The translations under genes and the position numbers were made by a program. Of a stretch of 64,000 nucleotides of DNA, positions 24,635 through 32,294 are shown one piece after another. How positions within the stretch are numbered: position 1 is the stretch's first letter; each line of letters opens with the position of its first letter. The DNA lies in the NCBI RefSeq assembly GCF_900115825.1, contig NZ_FOXW01000001.1, positions 434,001 through 498,000 of the forward strand, read 5' to 3'. The DNA is from Desemzia incerta (GTDB taxonomy: Bacteria; Bacillota; Bacilli; Lactobacillales; Carnobacteriaceae). Below the pieces are notes generated by a model, which was not told where the DNA came from, did not search any database, and worked only from the letters and a program-made list of their open reading frames with translations.

Positions 24635-24697
24635 AACCAACAGATATACCTTGATTATAGAACAAACCATTGAGGGCCAGATATTCTGGCTCTTTTT
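24635..24697 (+). ncRNA. Possible small RNA
   Basis: An extended -10 box (TGCTATACT, ending 24628), with TTGACG 20 bp upstream, precedes a 60-nt stretch ending in a hairpin (CCAGA/TCTGG with flanking GAGG/CTC) and five T. No gene follows on this strand. The -35 spacing is too long, so support is weak. The rest of the 270-bp gap holds nothing I recognise. Confidence 0.25.
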
Positions 24698-24848
24698 GAT
24701 GTTTACGCATTTTTCATTACCTTGATGTTTGTATGGATGAAACAAAATAAGCACCGGAATTTCAAATCACTCGTATGAGCAAAATATAAGAAGAATCTAA
24801 ACTTCTGAGGGCGCTACCTTGTTTTGGAAAAAGTTGTTATTTTACTGT

Positions 24849-26192
24849 CTATTCCAATAAAAGGCGGTTCGCTTTTTTAAAATATCGTCGAATAAAGTAA
24901 ATCGTCAGCAGTAATGTCAATCCTTCTGTAAATGGGAGGGTCAACCATACACCAGTTAAGCCAAAGAAAGAAGACAAGATAAACAATAATGGAATGACTA
25001 AAATCAAACCTCTCAATAATGAAAGAATAAATGATTGTTTTGGTTTAGCTACTGCTGAAAAGAACGCAATCGATACGATGTTCAGCCCCATAAACAAGAA
25101 GGCCATAAAATAAAGTGCAATGCCTTTTTTCGTAATAGCCGCTAAGACAGCATCGTTTTCACTGTTAAACCATTGAGTAATGGTATCAGAATAAACTAGA
25201 CCAATTCCATAAAACAGTATTCCTAAGATTAGAGCAGTAGAAAAACCATACGTCATTAAGTGAATAATATTAGTGTGTTTTTTTGCACCGAAGTTTACGC
25301 TCACGATTGGTTGAATACCTTGTCCAATGCCTGTGAAAATAGCTACACAAACCAACGAGATATTGGCAATGATACCATACGCCGCAACCCCGACGTTTCC
25401 GGATAATTCCAAGATAACAATGTTGAACATAAAAATGACTAATCCAGATGAAAATTCAGTAATGAAAGAGGGGAACCCGATAGATAAAGTTGATAAAAAG
25501 GGATTTATCTTCCAATTAACTGTAGAAAAAGCTAATTGTCTTTTAGGGAACGGTTTATGAAAAGTCAAGATTAGTAAACTGATGATCGGAGAAGTTGCTG
25601 TAGCTAGAGCAGCTCCTTCCATGCCCATTTCCAAAGGGAAAATGAATAAATAGTCTAATACGATATTTGCTAAGCTGCCTACTAACATTCCGGTCATGGC
25701 TAATTGAGGATTGCCGTCATTTCGAACAAAACACACCACAATATTATTCACTACAAAAAACACGGAGAACAATAAAATGATGCCAAAATAATTTTTCGCC
25801 AAAGGAAGAATGTTCCCAGTAGCCCCTAGCATTTGGAGTAAAGGATCGATAAACAGCAATCCTAATACAGTAAAAATAATTCCTGAGCCTGTTCCTATAA
25901 TAAGAGTTGAGGTAAAAATTTGACGGCTTTCTTCTCGCTCATTTTTTCCTTGCGAAATAGCATATAAAGTAGCGCCTCCCATCCCCAGCATTAACCCCAG
26001 ACCATTCAATACGTTGTAAACCGGGATGACAAGATTCAAAGCAGTCAAACCATCTTGTCCGACACCATTTGCGATAAAGAAAGTATCAGCCAAGATATAC
26101 AATGATAACCCCAACATACTGAACAAACTTAGACTAACGTAATGGATGAATGATTTATGCAAAGGTTGATTTATTAACTCAGTAGATTTCAT
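24849..26192 (-). CDS. MATE family efflux transporter (second copy)
   Basis: A 447-residue protein with 12 predicted membrane helices, MATE fold: HYVSLSLFSMLGLSLYILADTFFIANGVG, LGLMLGMGGATLYAISQGKNE, CFVRNDGNPQLAMTGMLVGSLANIVLDYLFIF, and IGQGIQPIVSVNFGAKKHTNI in the second half. This set is close to the MepA/DinF-like subgroup. It differs from the other MATE gene in that a leader of about 120 nt, with a hairpin and an apparent terminator, precedes the start, implying induction by an attenuation switch, perhaps by the exported compound. ATG follows AAGGAGG. The gene ends without a clear terminator in the 270-bp gap beyond. Confidence 0.87.
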   Translation of the reverse strand: MKSTELINQPLHKSFIHYVSLSLFSMLGLSLYILADTFFIANGVGQDGLTALNLVIPVYNVLNGLGLMLGMGGATLYAISQGKNEREESRQIFTSTLIIGTGSGIIFTVLGLLFIDPLLQMLGATGNILPLAKNYFGIILLFSVFFVVNNIVVCFVRNDGNPQLAMTGMLVGSLANIVLDYLFIFPLEMGMEGAALATATSPIISLLILTFHKPFPKRQLAFSTVNWKINPFLSTLSIGFPSFITEFSSGLVIFMFNIVILELSGNVGVAAYGIIANISLVCVAIFTGIGQGIQPIVSVNFGAKKHTNIIHLMTYGFSTALILGILFYGIGLVYSDTITQWFNSENDAVLAAITKKGIALYFMAFLFMGLNIVSIAFFSAVAKPKQSFILSLLRGLILVIPLLFILSSFFGLTGVWLTLPFTEGLTLLLTIYFIRRYFKKANRLLLE

Positions 26193-26203
26193 ATTTTCCT
26201 CCT

Positions 26204-26299
26204 TTCAAAATAAAAGAGCACCACTTCTACTGTCCAAGACCTGATGACAGAAGAAACGAGTGCTTTAAGAGGTTCGTTGTCCGGCGACAAAAGAACCTC
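26204..26299 (-). promoter_or_regulatory. Attenuator-like leader of the MATE gene
   Basis: Reading on the minus strand, hairpin 1 is GAGGTTC/GAACCTC (26269-26299) with an inner GTC/GAC. Hairpin 2 (about 26211-26264) pairs AGCAC/GTGCT, TTCT/AGAA and CTGTC/GACAG, and is followed by CTTTTATTTT, an intrinsic-terminator form just ahead of the AAGGAGG ribosome site. A promoter lies upstream: TTGATT (26343-26348), 16 bp, then extended -10 TGC-TATACT (26321-26329). The layout is that of a transcription attenuator. It does not match a riboswitch class I can name. The remainder of the 360-bp gap, up to the next plus-strand gene, is AT-rich and empty. Confidence 0.6.
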
Positions 26300-26556
26300 A
26301 GCAAAATTCAATTTAACTGGAGTATAGCATATCCTGTTTTACAATCAAAGAGTATAATAGGATTTAAATCTATCTAAGGAAAAAAACGTCAAATTATCAT
26401 TTTTAATGAAAAAACTTTTTTTTACTATTAACTTTCTTTTTTTAGTGCCGATAAGAATAATAACAACTAAATAGGTAATTCTCGTATAGATGTTCTAAAG
26501 TATGTATTTACATAAGCAATGGTTATAATTGCATCCATTTGAACGGAGGAAACCCA

Positions 26557-27267
26557 ATGAACCCAAGTATATCTCATCCATTTAAATTGAACAATAAGAA
26601 AGCTTTATCAGCCGCCGTAATTCGTGCGGCTTTTTTTGTACTCATTTTTTCTCTGGTACTTTTAGTGTTAGGCGGACTTCACTTCACAAAAGCGGAGGCT
26701 AAAAGTATTTCATCAGCTGAATCATTAGGGTATCAAATAGTAGAAATGACAAACGAAAATCTACCTGAGACGTTGCAAGTAGCTATCTACAGGGACACCG
26801 TTTCTAAAAAAGATGCATTAGCAATCGCTAAAGAATTAAATAAAGAAAACAAACAAGATGTCGTGGTATATGTCAGTATGGCACCACTATCGTCAGAAAA
26901 AGAAGTTCGATTCAACGAAGAGATTGCTTACAAAGTTACAGTAAATGACGGTTCTATTGAAACTGTAGACTTCGATGTTTACAAAGATGTCCAGCCGGAT
27001 AGAACCGTTGATGGAAATTGGAACTTGGAGGATAATGTCCTGAATTTAGTTACGGGTGAAGTGACTATCAATATCAATATGGACGACGGATTAGCTAAAG
27101 AAACGGTCTTGTCTAAAGCTCAAGCTTTATCTGAACAAATTCTAGCTCTTAATAAAGAAAGTGGAATAAGTTCTGTGCTATTCCGTATTTCTGCAGGAGA
27201 AAAAGAGTATGTGTATCATTCTGATCAGTTCTATACCATTGGAGAAGCTCGTGTATCTAAAGGTTAA
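26557..27267 (+). CDS. Membrane-anchored protein of unknown function
   Basis: A 236-residue protein. The start is the ATG after GGAGGAAAC. An N-terminal hydrophobic segment (about residues 27-47, AAFFVLIFSLVLLVLGGL) is followed by FTKAEAKS, so it is either a signal peptide or an anchor. The extracellular part is mixed alpha/beta with no family I can name; it repeats a (V/T)SKxxALxxAxxLxxE pattern twice (about 83-99 and 190-206), which suggests an internal duplication. Its neighbours give no hint of function. Within codons 19-27 the DNA forms an apparent intrinsic terminator (separate entry). Confidence 0.65.
   Translation: MNPSISHPFKLNNKKALSAAVIRAAFFVLIFSLVLLVLGGLHFTKAEAKSISSAESLGYQIVEMTNENLPETLQVAIYRDTVSKKDALAIAKELNKENKQDVVVYVSMAPLSSEKEVRFNEEIAYKVTVNDGSIETVDFDVYKDVQPDRTVDGNWNLEDNVLNLVTGEVTININMDDGLAKETVLSKAQALSEQILALNKESGISSVLFRISAGEKEYVYHSDQFYTIGEARVSKG
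26610..26637 (+). terminator. Terminator-like hairpin inside a coding sequence
   Basis: AGCCGC pairs with GCGGCT around a 10-base loop and is followed at once by seven T, within codons 19-27 of the membrane protein gene. A 6-bp stem may occur by chance in a Ala/Phe-rich stretch, but the form is textbook. Confidence 0.4.
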
Positions 27268-27350
27268 GCACCTATTAATCAAGTGAGTAGTCTTCAAGAA
27301 TTCATTTGATTAATAGCACTTGCTGTCTAGAAAAATAAGGGAACTCATCA

Positions 27351-27386
27351 AAAAGGAGAAAGTTAACTGAATAACTTTCTCCTTTA
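27351..27386. terminator. Bidirectional intrinsic terminator
   Basis: AAAGGAGAAAGTT pairs exactly with AACTTTCTCCTTT, between convergent genes. Confidence 0.9.
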
Positions 27387-27391
27387 AACGA

Positions 27392-27595
27392 CTAGTCGCC
27401 GTTTTCTTTCTTCACTTGTTTCAGTTTTTCTGGATCGCCAAAAGATTGGAAATCTTCTGGGGCTGTCTCGTTTTCTTTATCTGCTTCTGTTTTTTCGTCT
27501 TCTTCAGCAGGAGAAACGATCTCACCAAGTCCTTCTTTTACGAAAAATGGGTTGACGATAGGGTTTTGTCCATCACCAGGTGGTTGTTGTGCCAT
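27392..27595 (-). CDS. Small acidic protein of unknown function
   Basis: 67 residues, with no hydrophobic segment; rich in Glu, Asp, Pro and Gln and probably disordered. It starts MAQQPPGDGQNPIVNPFFVKEG and ends in Lys/Glu. ATG follows GAGG eight bases upstream, and a strong terminator lies just behind the stop, so it looks like a real gene with its own unit. I do not recognise the family. Confidence 0.55.
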   Translation of the reverse strand: MAQQPPGDGQNPIVNPFFVKEGLGEIVSPAEEDEKTEADKENETAPEDFQSFGDPEKLKQVKKENGD

Positions 27596-27775
27596 ATAAA
27601 AACCTCATTTCTTTTATAGTTTAAACTAACTATACCATTATCGTTTTGGAAACGCTTTAAATTTGCTTTATAAAGTGTAAAATTGACTGAGCAATTTATC
27701 TCTAAACTTAAGAATATATGGTAAACTAGGAGAAACTGAAAGAACTAAGTAATGAATTCTACCGGAGGCAAAGTT

Positions 27776-28609
27776 ATGATTTGGATTATACTAGGATTAT
27801 TGATCGTATTTATATTGCTTTACTTGTACTTAAACAATACATGGCTTCAGACAACACATTATTCGATTCGGATTCCTTTTTTAGATGAAGAGTTGAAGGG
27901 CACGAAAATCGTTCAAGTATCAGATGTGCACTTTCCAAAAGAAGGCGTATCGATCCAGCGATTGTTGAAAAAAGTGGCTAATGAAAGTCCGTCTTTCATT
28001 GCGTTAACGGGAGACTTGATTCAAGTAGATGAAAAATTCCCGGCAAGCAAATTAAGCCAATTGAGTACGGGGTTGGCAAAAATTGCACCTACTTATGCAG
28101 TAACAGGAAACCACGATTTAAAAGGTGGCCATTTGAGAGATTGGGAGCAGATGTTAAGCGAATCAGGAGTCACCGTGTTGATCGATGAAGCGGTCTGGCA
28201 TCCAATTAATGGCAGCGGACTGGTTCTTATGGGGTTGTCTGAAAAAGAAGACTTTGAATCGGCTCCGAAACCTATTTTAAAAGAGATTGAATTGGCGGAT
28301 GAACAAAAAGATGAAAAACGTATCTTACTAGCCCATCATCCAGAGTTTTTGGAAGAGTACTTGATGGACCTGACGCGAGTTCCGGATCTGATTTTATCTG
28401 GTCATGCTCATGGGGGGCAAATCCGACTGCCTTTCTTTGGTGGACTGTTTGCGCCTGGACAAGGACGTTTCCCAAAATACACTTCAGGTGTGCACTTTGA
28501 TCCGGATCTTCCTGATAAACGCATGGTCGTCAGTCGTGGGATCGGAAACTCAACCTTTCCCTTCCGTTTCAACAATCGACCAGAAATTGTTGTCATTGAA
28601 TTGCAGTAA
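27776..28609 (+). CDS. Membrane-anchored metallophosphoesterase (YkuE-like)
   Basis: A 277-residue protein. The start chosen is the ATG after CCGGAGG, eight codons inside the longest frame. An N-terminal anchor helix (residues 1-20) is followed by the calcineurin-like metallophosphoesterase motifs: VQVSDVHFPKEG (D-x-H), ALTGDLIQVDE (GD), VTGNHDLKGG (GNHD), ILLAHHPEF (H) and LILSGHAHGGQIRLPF (GHxHGG). All metal ligands are present. YkuE of Bacillus is a membrane-linked relative; candidates for the substrate are lipid-linked or cyclic phosphates. Monocistronic, with a terminator after it. Confidence 0.88.
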   Translation: MIWIILGLLIVFILLYLYLNNTWLQTTHYSIRIPFLDEELKGTKIVQVSDVHFPKEGVSIQRLLKKVANESPSFIALTGDLIQVDEKFPASKLSQLSTGLAKIAPTYAVTGNHDLKGGHLRDWEQMLSESGVTVLIDEAVWHPINGSGLVLMGLSEKEDFESAPKPILKEIELADEQKDEKRILLAHHPEFLEEYLMDLTRVPDLILSGHAHGGQIRLPFFGGLFAPGQGRFPKYTSGVHFDPDLPDKRMVVSRGIGNSTFPFRFNNRPEIVVIELQ

Positions 28610-28614
28610 CACGC

Positions 28615-28647
28615 AAAGCACTTTTCATTTCGATGAAAGTGCTTTTT
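28615..28647 (+). terminator. Intrinsic terminator after the phosphoesterase gene
   Basis: AAAGCACTTT-CAT pairs with ATG-AAAGTGCTTT, then T-run. Confidence 0.9.
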
Positions 28648-28740
28648 GTATAGAAAAGAAGTTTTAATGTAAGTGGTTTCCTTTGATGTTTTCGATGGTC
28701 TTAGCTAAACTAAAGGTAACTTGATTAGGAGGCGAAGCAT

Positions 28741-29652
28741 ATGGTAGTAGGCTTATATGATAGAATTCCTTTGAACAACGGTTATACGATCCCAAGAATT
28801 GGGTTAGGTACGGCAGGCTTGTCGGGTGCAGAAGCAGAGGAAGCTGTGTTTTATGCACTGAATCATGGTTATCGATTGATTGATACTGCAGCTATATACG
28901 ATAATGAAGAAGAAGTTGGTCGGGGGATCAATTTAGCGATCAATGCAGGTATCAGCCGGGAAGAAATCTTTGTTGTTACGAAGATTGCACCTGAAGATAT
29001 GGGGTTTGATAAAACAACTGATGCTTTTGAAGAAAGCTTAGAACGATTGAATACTCAATACGTTGATTTATTATTGATCCATAAACCGGCTAAAGACGAT
29101 GAAGTAACGTTAGAGACTTGGCGAGCAATGGAAGAAATCTATGCTTCGGGACGAGTACGTTCCATCGGGGTTTCCAACTTTGACCGCGGAGACTTAGCGA
29201 TGCTGTTGGAAGAAGCGAAAGTCAGACCAGCAGTCAACCAATATCAAATGTTCCCGGGAGCAAGCGCACGACACACGAATGATTATTGTGATGAAGAAAA
29301 TATCGTGTCAATGGCGTATTCTCCGTTGAAAAAAGGTAAAGTTCAAAAAGACCGCAAATTAAGTTCTATGGCTGAAACGTATGGTAAAACAGCTGAGCAG
29401 CTAGTTTTACGCTGGTCAATCGACCGAAACGTCGTGCCAATTCCTCAGTCTGGCAATAAAGATCATATCCGTGACAACATCGATATTTTCGATTTTACGA
29501 TTAGTGATAATGATATGGAAATTTTAAACAGTTTAGATATTCCTCGTGGAGAAAGACAAAGCAATGACGCTTCGGGCTTGAGAGACCGTACTCACCGCCG
29601 TCAAAACATCCAAAAAGGACGCGGAAGAGGTTCAGGTCGAATGAGACATTAA
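28741..29652 (+). CDS. Aldo/keto reductase with an Arg/Gly-rich C-terminal tail
   Basis: A 303-residue NADPH-type aldo/keto reductase. The catalytic tetrad lies in RLIDTAAIYDNEEEVG (Asp, Tyr), VVTKIAPED (Lys) and DLLLIHKPA (His); the strand RSIGVSNF and the C-terminal VVPIPQSGNKDHIRDN cofactor site are present. The last 30 residues, after LDIPRGERQSND, are unusual: SGLRDRTHRRQNIQKGRGRG and then SGRMRH, basic and Gly-rich, beyond the usual end of the fold. This tail could bind nucleic acid or membrane. ATG follows AGGAGGCG. The gene stands alone; substrate unknown. The other two aldo/keto reductases in the window (42861, 61999) lack the tail. Confidence 0.85.
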   Translation: MVVGLYDRIPLNNGYTIPRIGLGTAGLSGAEAEEAVFYALNHGYRLIDTAAIYDNEEEVGRGINLAINAGISREEIFVVTKIAPEDMGFDKTTDAFEESLERLNTQYVDLLLIHKPAKDDEVTLETWRAMEEIYASGRVRSIGVSNFDRGDLAMLLEEAKVRPAVNQYQMFPGASARHTNDYCDEENIVSMAYSPLKKGKVQKDRKLSSMAETYGKTAEQLVLRWSIDRNVVPIPQSGNKDHIRDNIDIFDFTISDNDMEILNSLDIPRGERQSNDASGLRDRTHRRQNIQKGRGRGSGRMRH

Positions 29653-29685
29653 TAGAATAAATAGGCTAACTCTTACAAATAAGGA

Positions 29686-29739
29686 GAAACCATTATCCGT
29701 TGCACGTACATTTGTGCAGTGGGTAATGGTTTCTTTTTA
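29686..29739 (+). terminator. Intrinsic terminator after the aldo/keto reductase gene
   Basis: GAAACCATTA and TGCAC pair with GTGCA and TAATGGTTTC, then T-run. Confidence 0.9.
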
Positions 29740-29874
29740 TGGAAGCTTTTACTATTGGATGAGATTTGGTAAAATAAGCATGTGAGTGCGATAGTAGTTG
29801 GTTATAGAATGATTGACCCTATTTCGCAAAGAACTATAGATAAGAAGAAAATATACCTACTGGAGGTTATAAAG

Positions 29875-30879
29875 ATGGTTTTAAATCTTGGGATTATTGG
29901 TACAAATTCAATTACAAATGTGTTTGTGGATGCAGCATTGGAATCAAAATTATATGCAGTAAAAGCGGTTTATTCGCGCACAATAGAGAAAGCTCAAGCA
30001 TTTGGGGAACCTTATGGTGCAGATGTATTTGAAACGGATCTGACAGCATTCGCTCAACATCCTGAAATAGATGTGGTCTATATTGCTTCTCCAAACAGCC
30101 TGCATTTTGAACAAGCAGTGGAAATCATGAAAAATGGAAAACATGTGATTGTTGAAAAGCCTATGTTTTCTAACCCGACGGAATGGAAAATCGCTGCAGA
30201 AACAGCTAAAGAAAATAATGTGTTTATGTTTGATGCAGCTCGTCATATCCATGAAGAGAACTTCAAGCGTGTGAAAGAAGAAATCAAAAACATCGAACAC
30301 ATCCAAGGGGCTAATTTGACTTATATGAAATACTCTTCTCGCTACGACAATGTATTAAACGGAGAAGAGCCAAATATCTTTTCATTGAAGTTTTCAGGCG
30401 GAGCATTAGCTGATTTAGGCGTGTACGTGGTGTATGCTGCAATCGATTGGTTTGGTGTGCCGCAATCTGCACATTACTTTGCGCAAAAGATTTCTACAGG
30501 AGTAGATGGAAAAGGAACGATCATCTTCCGTTATCCAACTTTTGATGTAACAATGCAAACCGGTAAAATTGCTAGTTCATATTTACCGAGCGAAATCTAT
30601 GGATTGAATAAAACAATCTCCCTAGATGGTGTAACAGGTATTTCAACGATCGATGTGATTGATCGTAAAGCTGGTTTGAAAGACAATATCGCTAAACCAA
30701 CTCAAAAATCACCAATGATCGAAGAAGCGGTAGATTTTGCTGATGTCATTAATCATCCTAATGATGAAAAAGCCTTGAAAAATTATCAAGAATGGCTTGA
30801 ATTAAGCCGAAATGTTAACCAAGTGTTATATGATCTAAGAGCTGATGCTGGAATCATTTATCTAGCAGATAAAAAATAA
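29875..30879 (+). CDS. Gfo/Idh/MocA family oxidoreductase
   Basis: A 334-residue NAD(P)-dependent dehydrogenase. The start is the ATG after CTGGAGG; the frame extends 31 codons upstream but without support. The Rossmann motif GIIGTNSITNVFVDAAL opens the protein, VYIASPNSLHFEQAVEIMKNGKHVIVEKPM carries the EKP motif (Lys about residue 94), and the C-terminal alpha/beta half starts at NLTYMKYSSRYDN with GGALADLGVYVVYAAIDWFG. The family oxidises sugars, inositols and their derivatives; the substrate cannot be deduced. It sits alone before the helicase gene. Confidence 0.87.
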   Translation: MVLNLGIIGTNSITNVFVDAALESKLYAVKAVYSRTIEKAQAFGEPYGADVFETDLTAFAQHPEIDVVYIASPNSLHFEQAVEIMKNGKHVIVEKPMFSNPTEWKIAAETAKENNVFMFDAARHIHEENFKRVKEEIKNIEHIQGANLTYMKYSSRYDNVLNGEEPNIFSLKFSGGALADLGVYVVYAAIDWFGVPQSAHYFAQKISTGVDGKGTIIFRYPTFDVTMQTGKIASSYLPSEIYGLNKTISLDGVTGISTIDVIDRKAGLKDNIAKPTQKSPMIEEAVDFADVINHPNDEKALKNYQEWLELSRNVNQVLYDLRADAGIIYLADKK

Positions 30880-30902
30880 ACTACGATAAAATAGAGATGA
30901 AT

Positions 30903-30936
30903 AATGGGCTGAGCGAATTGTCTCAGTCCATTAAAT
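30903..30936 (+). terminator. Weak hairpin before the helicase gene
   Basis: AATGGGCTGAG pairs imperfectly with CTCAGTCCATT. The T-run behind it is interrupted. It may end the oxidoreductase transcript or lie in the helicase leader. Confidence 0.4.
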
Positions 30937-30962
30937 TATGTTTTAAGAGGAGCAACTAAAAA

Positions 30963-32270
30963 ATGAGTGAATTTTTAAGTCCTGAATTTCAAGAATATTG
31001 GACGAAATCAGGTTTCAAGGCACCAACAGCTATTCAGTTAACAGCGTATGAAGTGTTAAAAGAAAAGAAAGATATGGTCGGGATTTCTCCTACAGGAAGC
31101 GGGAAGACATTAGCGTTTACCCTTCCATTACTGGAAACTCTTGTTCCAGACAAGCGCATGCAATTATTGATTTTAGAACCTTCTCAAGAACTAGCTGTTC
31201 AAGTTGGACAGGTAGTAAAAGAGTGGGCTGATATTCGCCAATTAAGCACCCTAACACTGATCGGGGGAGCAAATGTACAACGTCAGATTGATAAATTAAA
31301 AACTAAACCTGAGATCATCATTGGAACACCAGGACGAATTTTAGAATTGGCCGACAAAAAGAAATTAAAACTGCATCAAGTCCAAACAGTCGTTTTAGAT
31401 GAAGCGGATCAATTGTTGGGACAAGATCAATTGAATACCGTGCGCGAGCTGGTCAAAAAAATGCCGAGTGATCGTCAAATGGGCTTCTTTTCTGCTACAA
31501 GCAACACATTGATGGATGATTTATCAACATGGTTCAATGTGGATCCGATTTGGAAAGATGTGACAGCAGTAGATGATTCTAAAGGCGAGATCACTCATGC
31601 ATTTATTGAGACACCTATTCGTAAAAGAGATGCGATGTTAAAACAACTGAGTCATTTGTCAAAATTCAGAGCATTGGTTTTTTTCAATGATGTAGCTAGT
31701 TTGACAGCCGCTTTAGATCGTTTGCGTTACGAAGGTATTTCAGCAGGAGTATTGCATAGTGAGCGAAATAAAACAGAACGGAAACAAGTCTTGCAAGATT
31801 TCCGTAATGGAAAGATCCAATTTTTATTGACCACAGATATAGCTTCTAGAGGATTGGATATTGAAGAGTTGGATTATATTATTCAATATGATATTCCTAT
31901 TTCTAAAGAGAGTTATGTGCATCGTTCTGGAAGAACCGGTCGAATGAGAAGAAAAGGAACCGTCTTAACGTTAGTGAATGAACGAGAACTGCGGAATTTC
32001 AAACAACTAATATCTCCTTTAGAGCTTTCGTTAACTCGCTTGTATTTATATGGTGGAGAACTGGTTGAGGAAAAAATTGCTGTTGAAGCACCGCAATCAT
32101 CTGTAAAGAACACTTCTGAAAAGGGAGCCAAAGAAGTGAAAGTCATGCCGAAAAAAGAGCACAAACCACGTGTTGTAAAAGATTCTCCACCAGTTCCAGT
32201 AAAGAAAAAGAAAAAAAATCGGACGAAAAAAGCGAAAAATAAAGGGGCAAGACGTAAAAAAACAGATTAA
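30963..32270 (+). CDS. DEAD-box RNA helicase
   Basis: A 435-residue ATP-dependent RNA helicase. Motifs in order: Q motif GFKAPTAIQ, motif I SPTGSGKT (about residue 42), Ia EPSQELAVQ, Ib TPGRILE, II VLDEADQ, III SAT, IV ALVFFNDV, V TDIASRGLDI and VI HRSGRTGRM. The C-terminal 70 residues are Lys/Arg-rich, an RNA-binding tail. The length and the shortened N-terminus fit the CshB/YfmL group, involved in ribosome assembly and cold growth. ATG follows AGAGGAGC. Only 24 bp separate it from the sigma-54 activator gene, so the two may be co-transcribed, though no functional link is known. Confidence 0.9.
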   Translation: MSEFLSPEFQEYWTKSGFKAPTAIQLTAYEVLKEKKDMVGISPTGSGKTLAFTLPLLETLVPDKRMQLLILEPSQELAVQVGQVVKEWADIRQLSTLTLIGGANVQRQIDKLKTKPEIIIGTPGRILELADKKKLKLHQVQTVVLDEADQLLGQDQLNTVRELVKKMPSDRQMGFFSATSNTLMDDLSTWFNVDPIWKDVTAVDDSKGEITHAFIETPIRKRDAMLKQLSHLSKFRALVFFNDVASLTAALDRLRYEGISAGVLHSERNKTERKQVLQDFRNGKIQFLLTTDIASRGLDIEELDYIIQYDIPISKESYVHRSGRTGRMRRKGTVLTLVNERELRNFKQLISPLELSLTRLYLYGGELVEEKIAVEAPQSSVKNTSEKGAKEVKVMPKKEHKPRVVKDSPPVPVKKKKKNRTKKAKNKGARRKKTD

Positions 32271-32294
32271 TCCTGTGCAACAAAGGAGAATGTA

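Noticed and set aside
24849-26192. The two MATE genes as a recent duplication
   Set aside because: Alignable only in the general family motifs; surroundings and control differ, so they are old paralogues or separate acquisitions.
26204-26299. Known riboswitch (guanidine, fluoride, preQ1) before the MATE gene
   Set aside because: None of the conserved strings of these classes was found; only the hairpin and terminator layout is supported.
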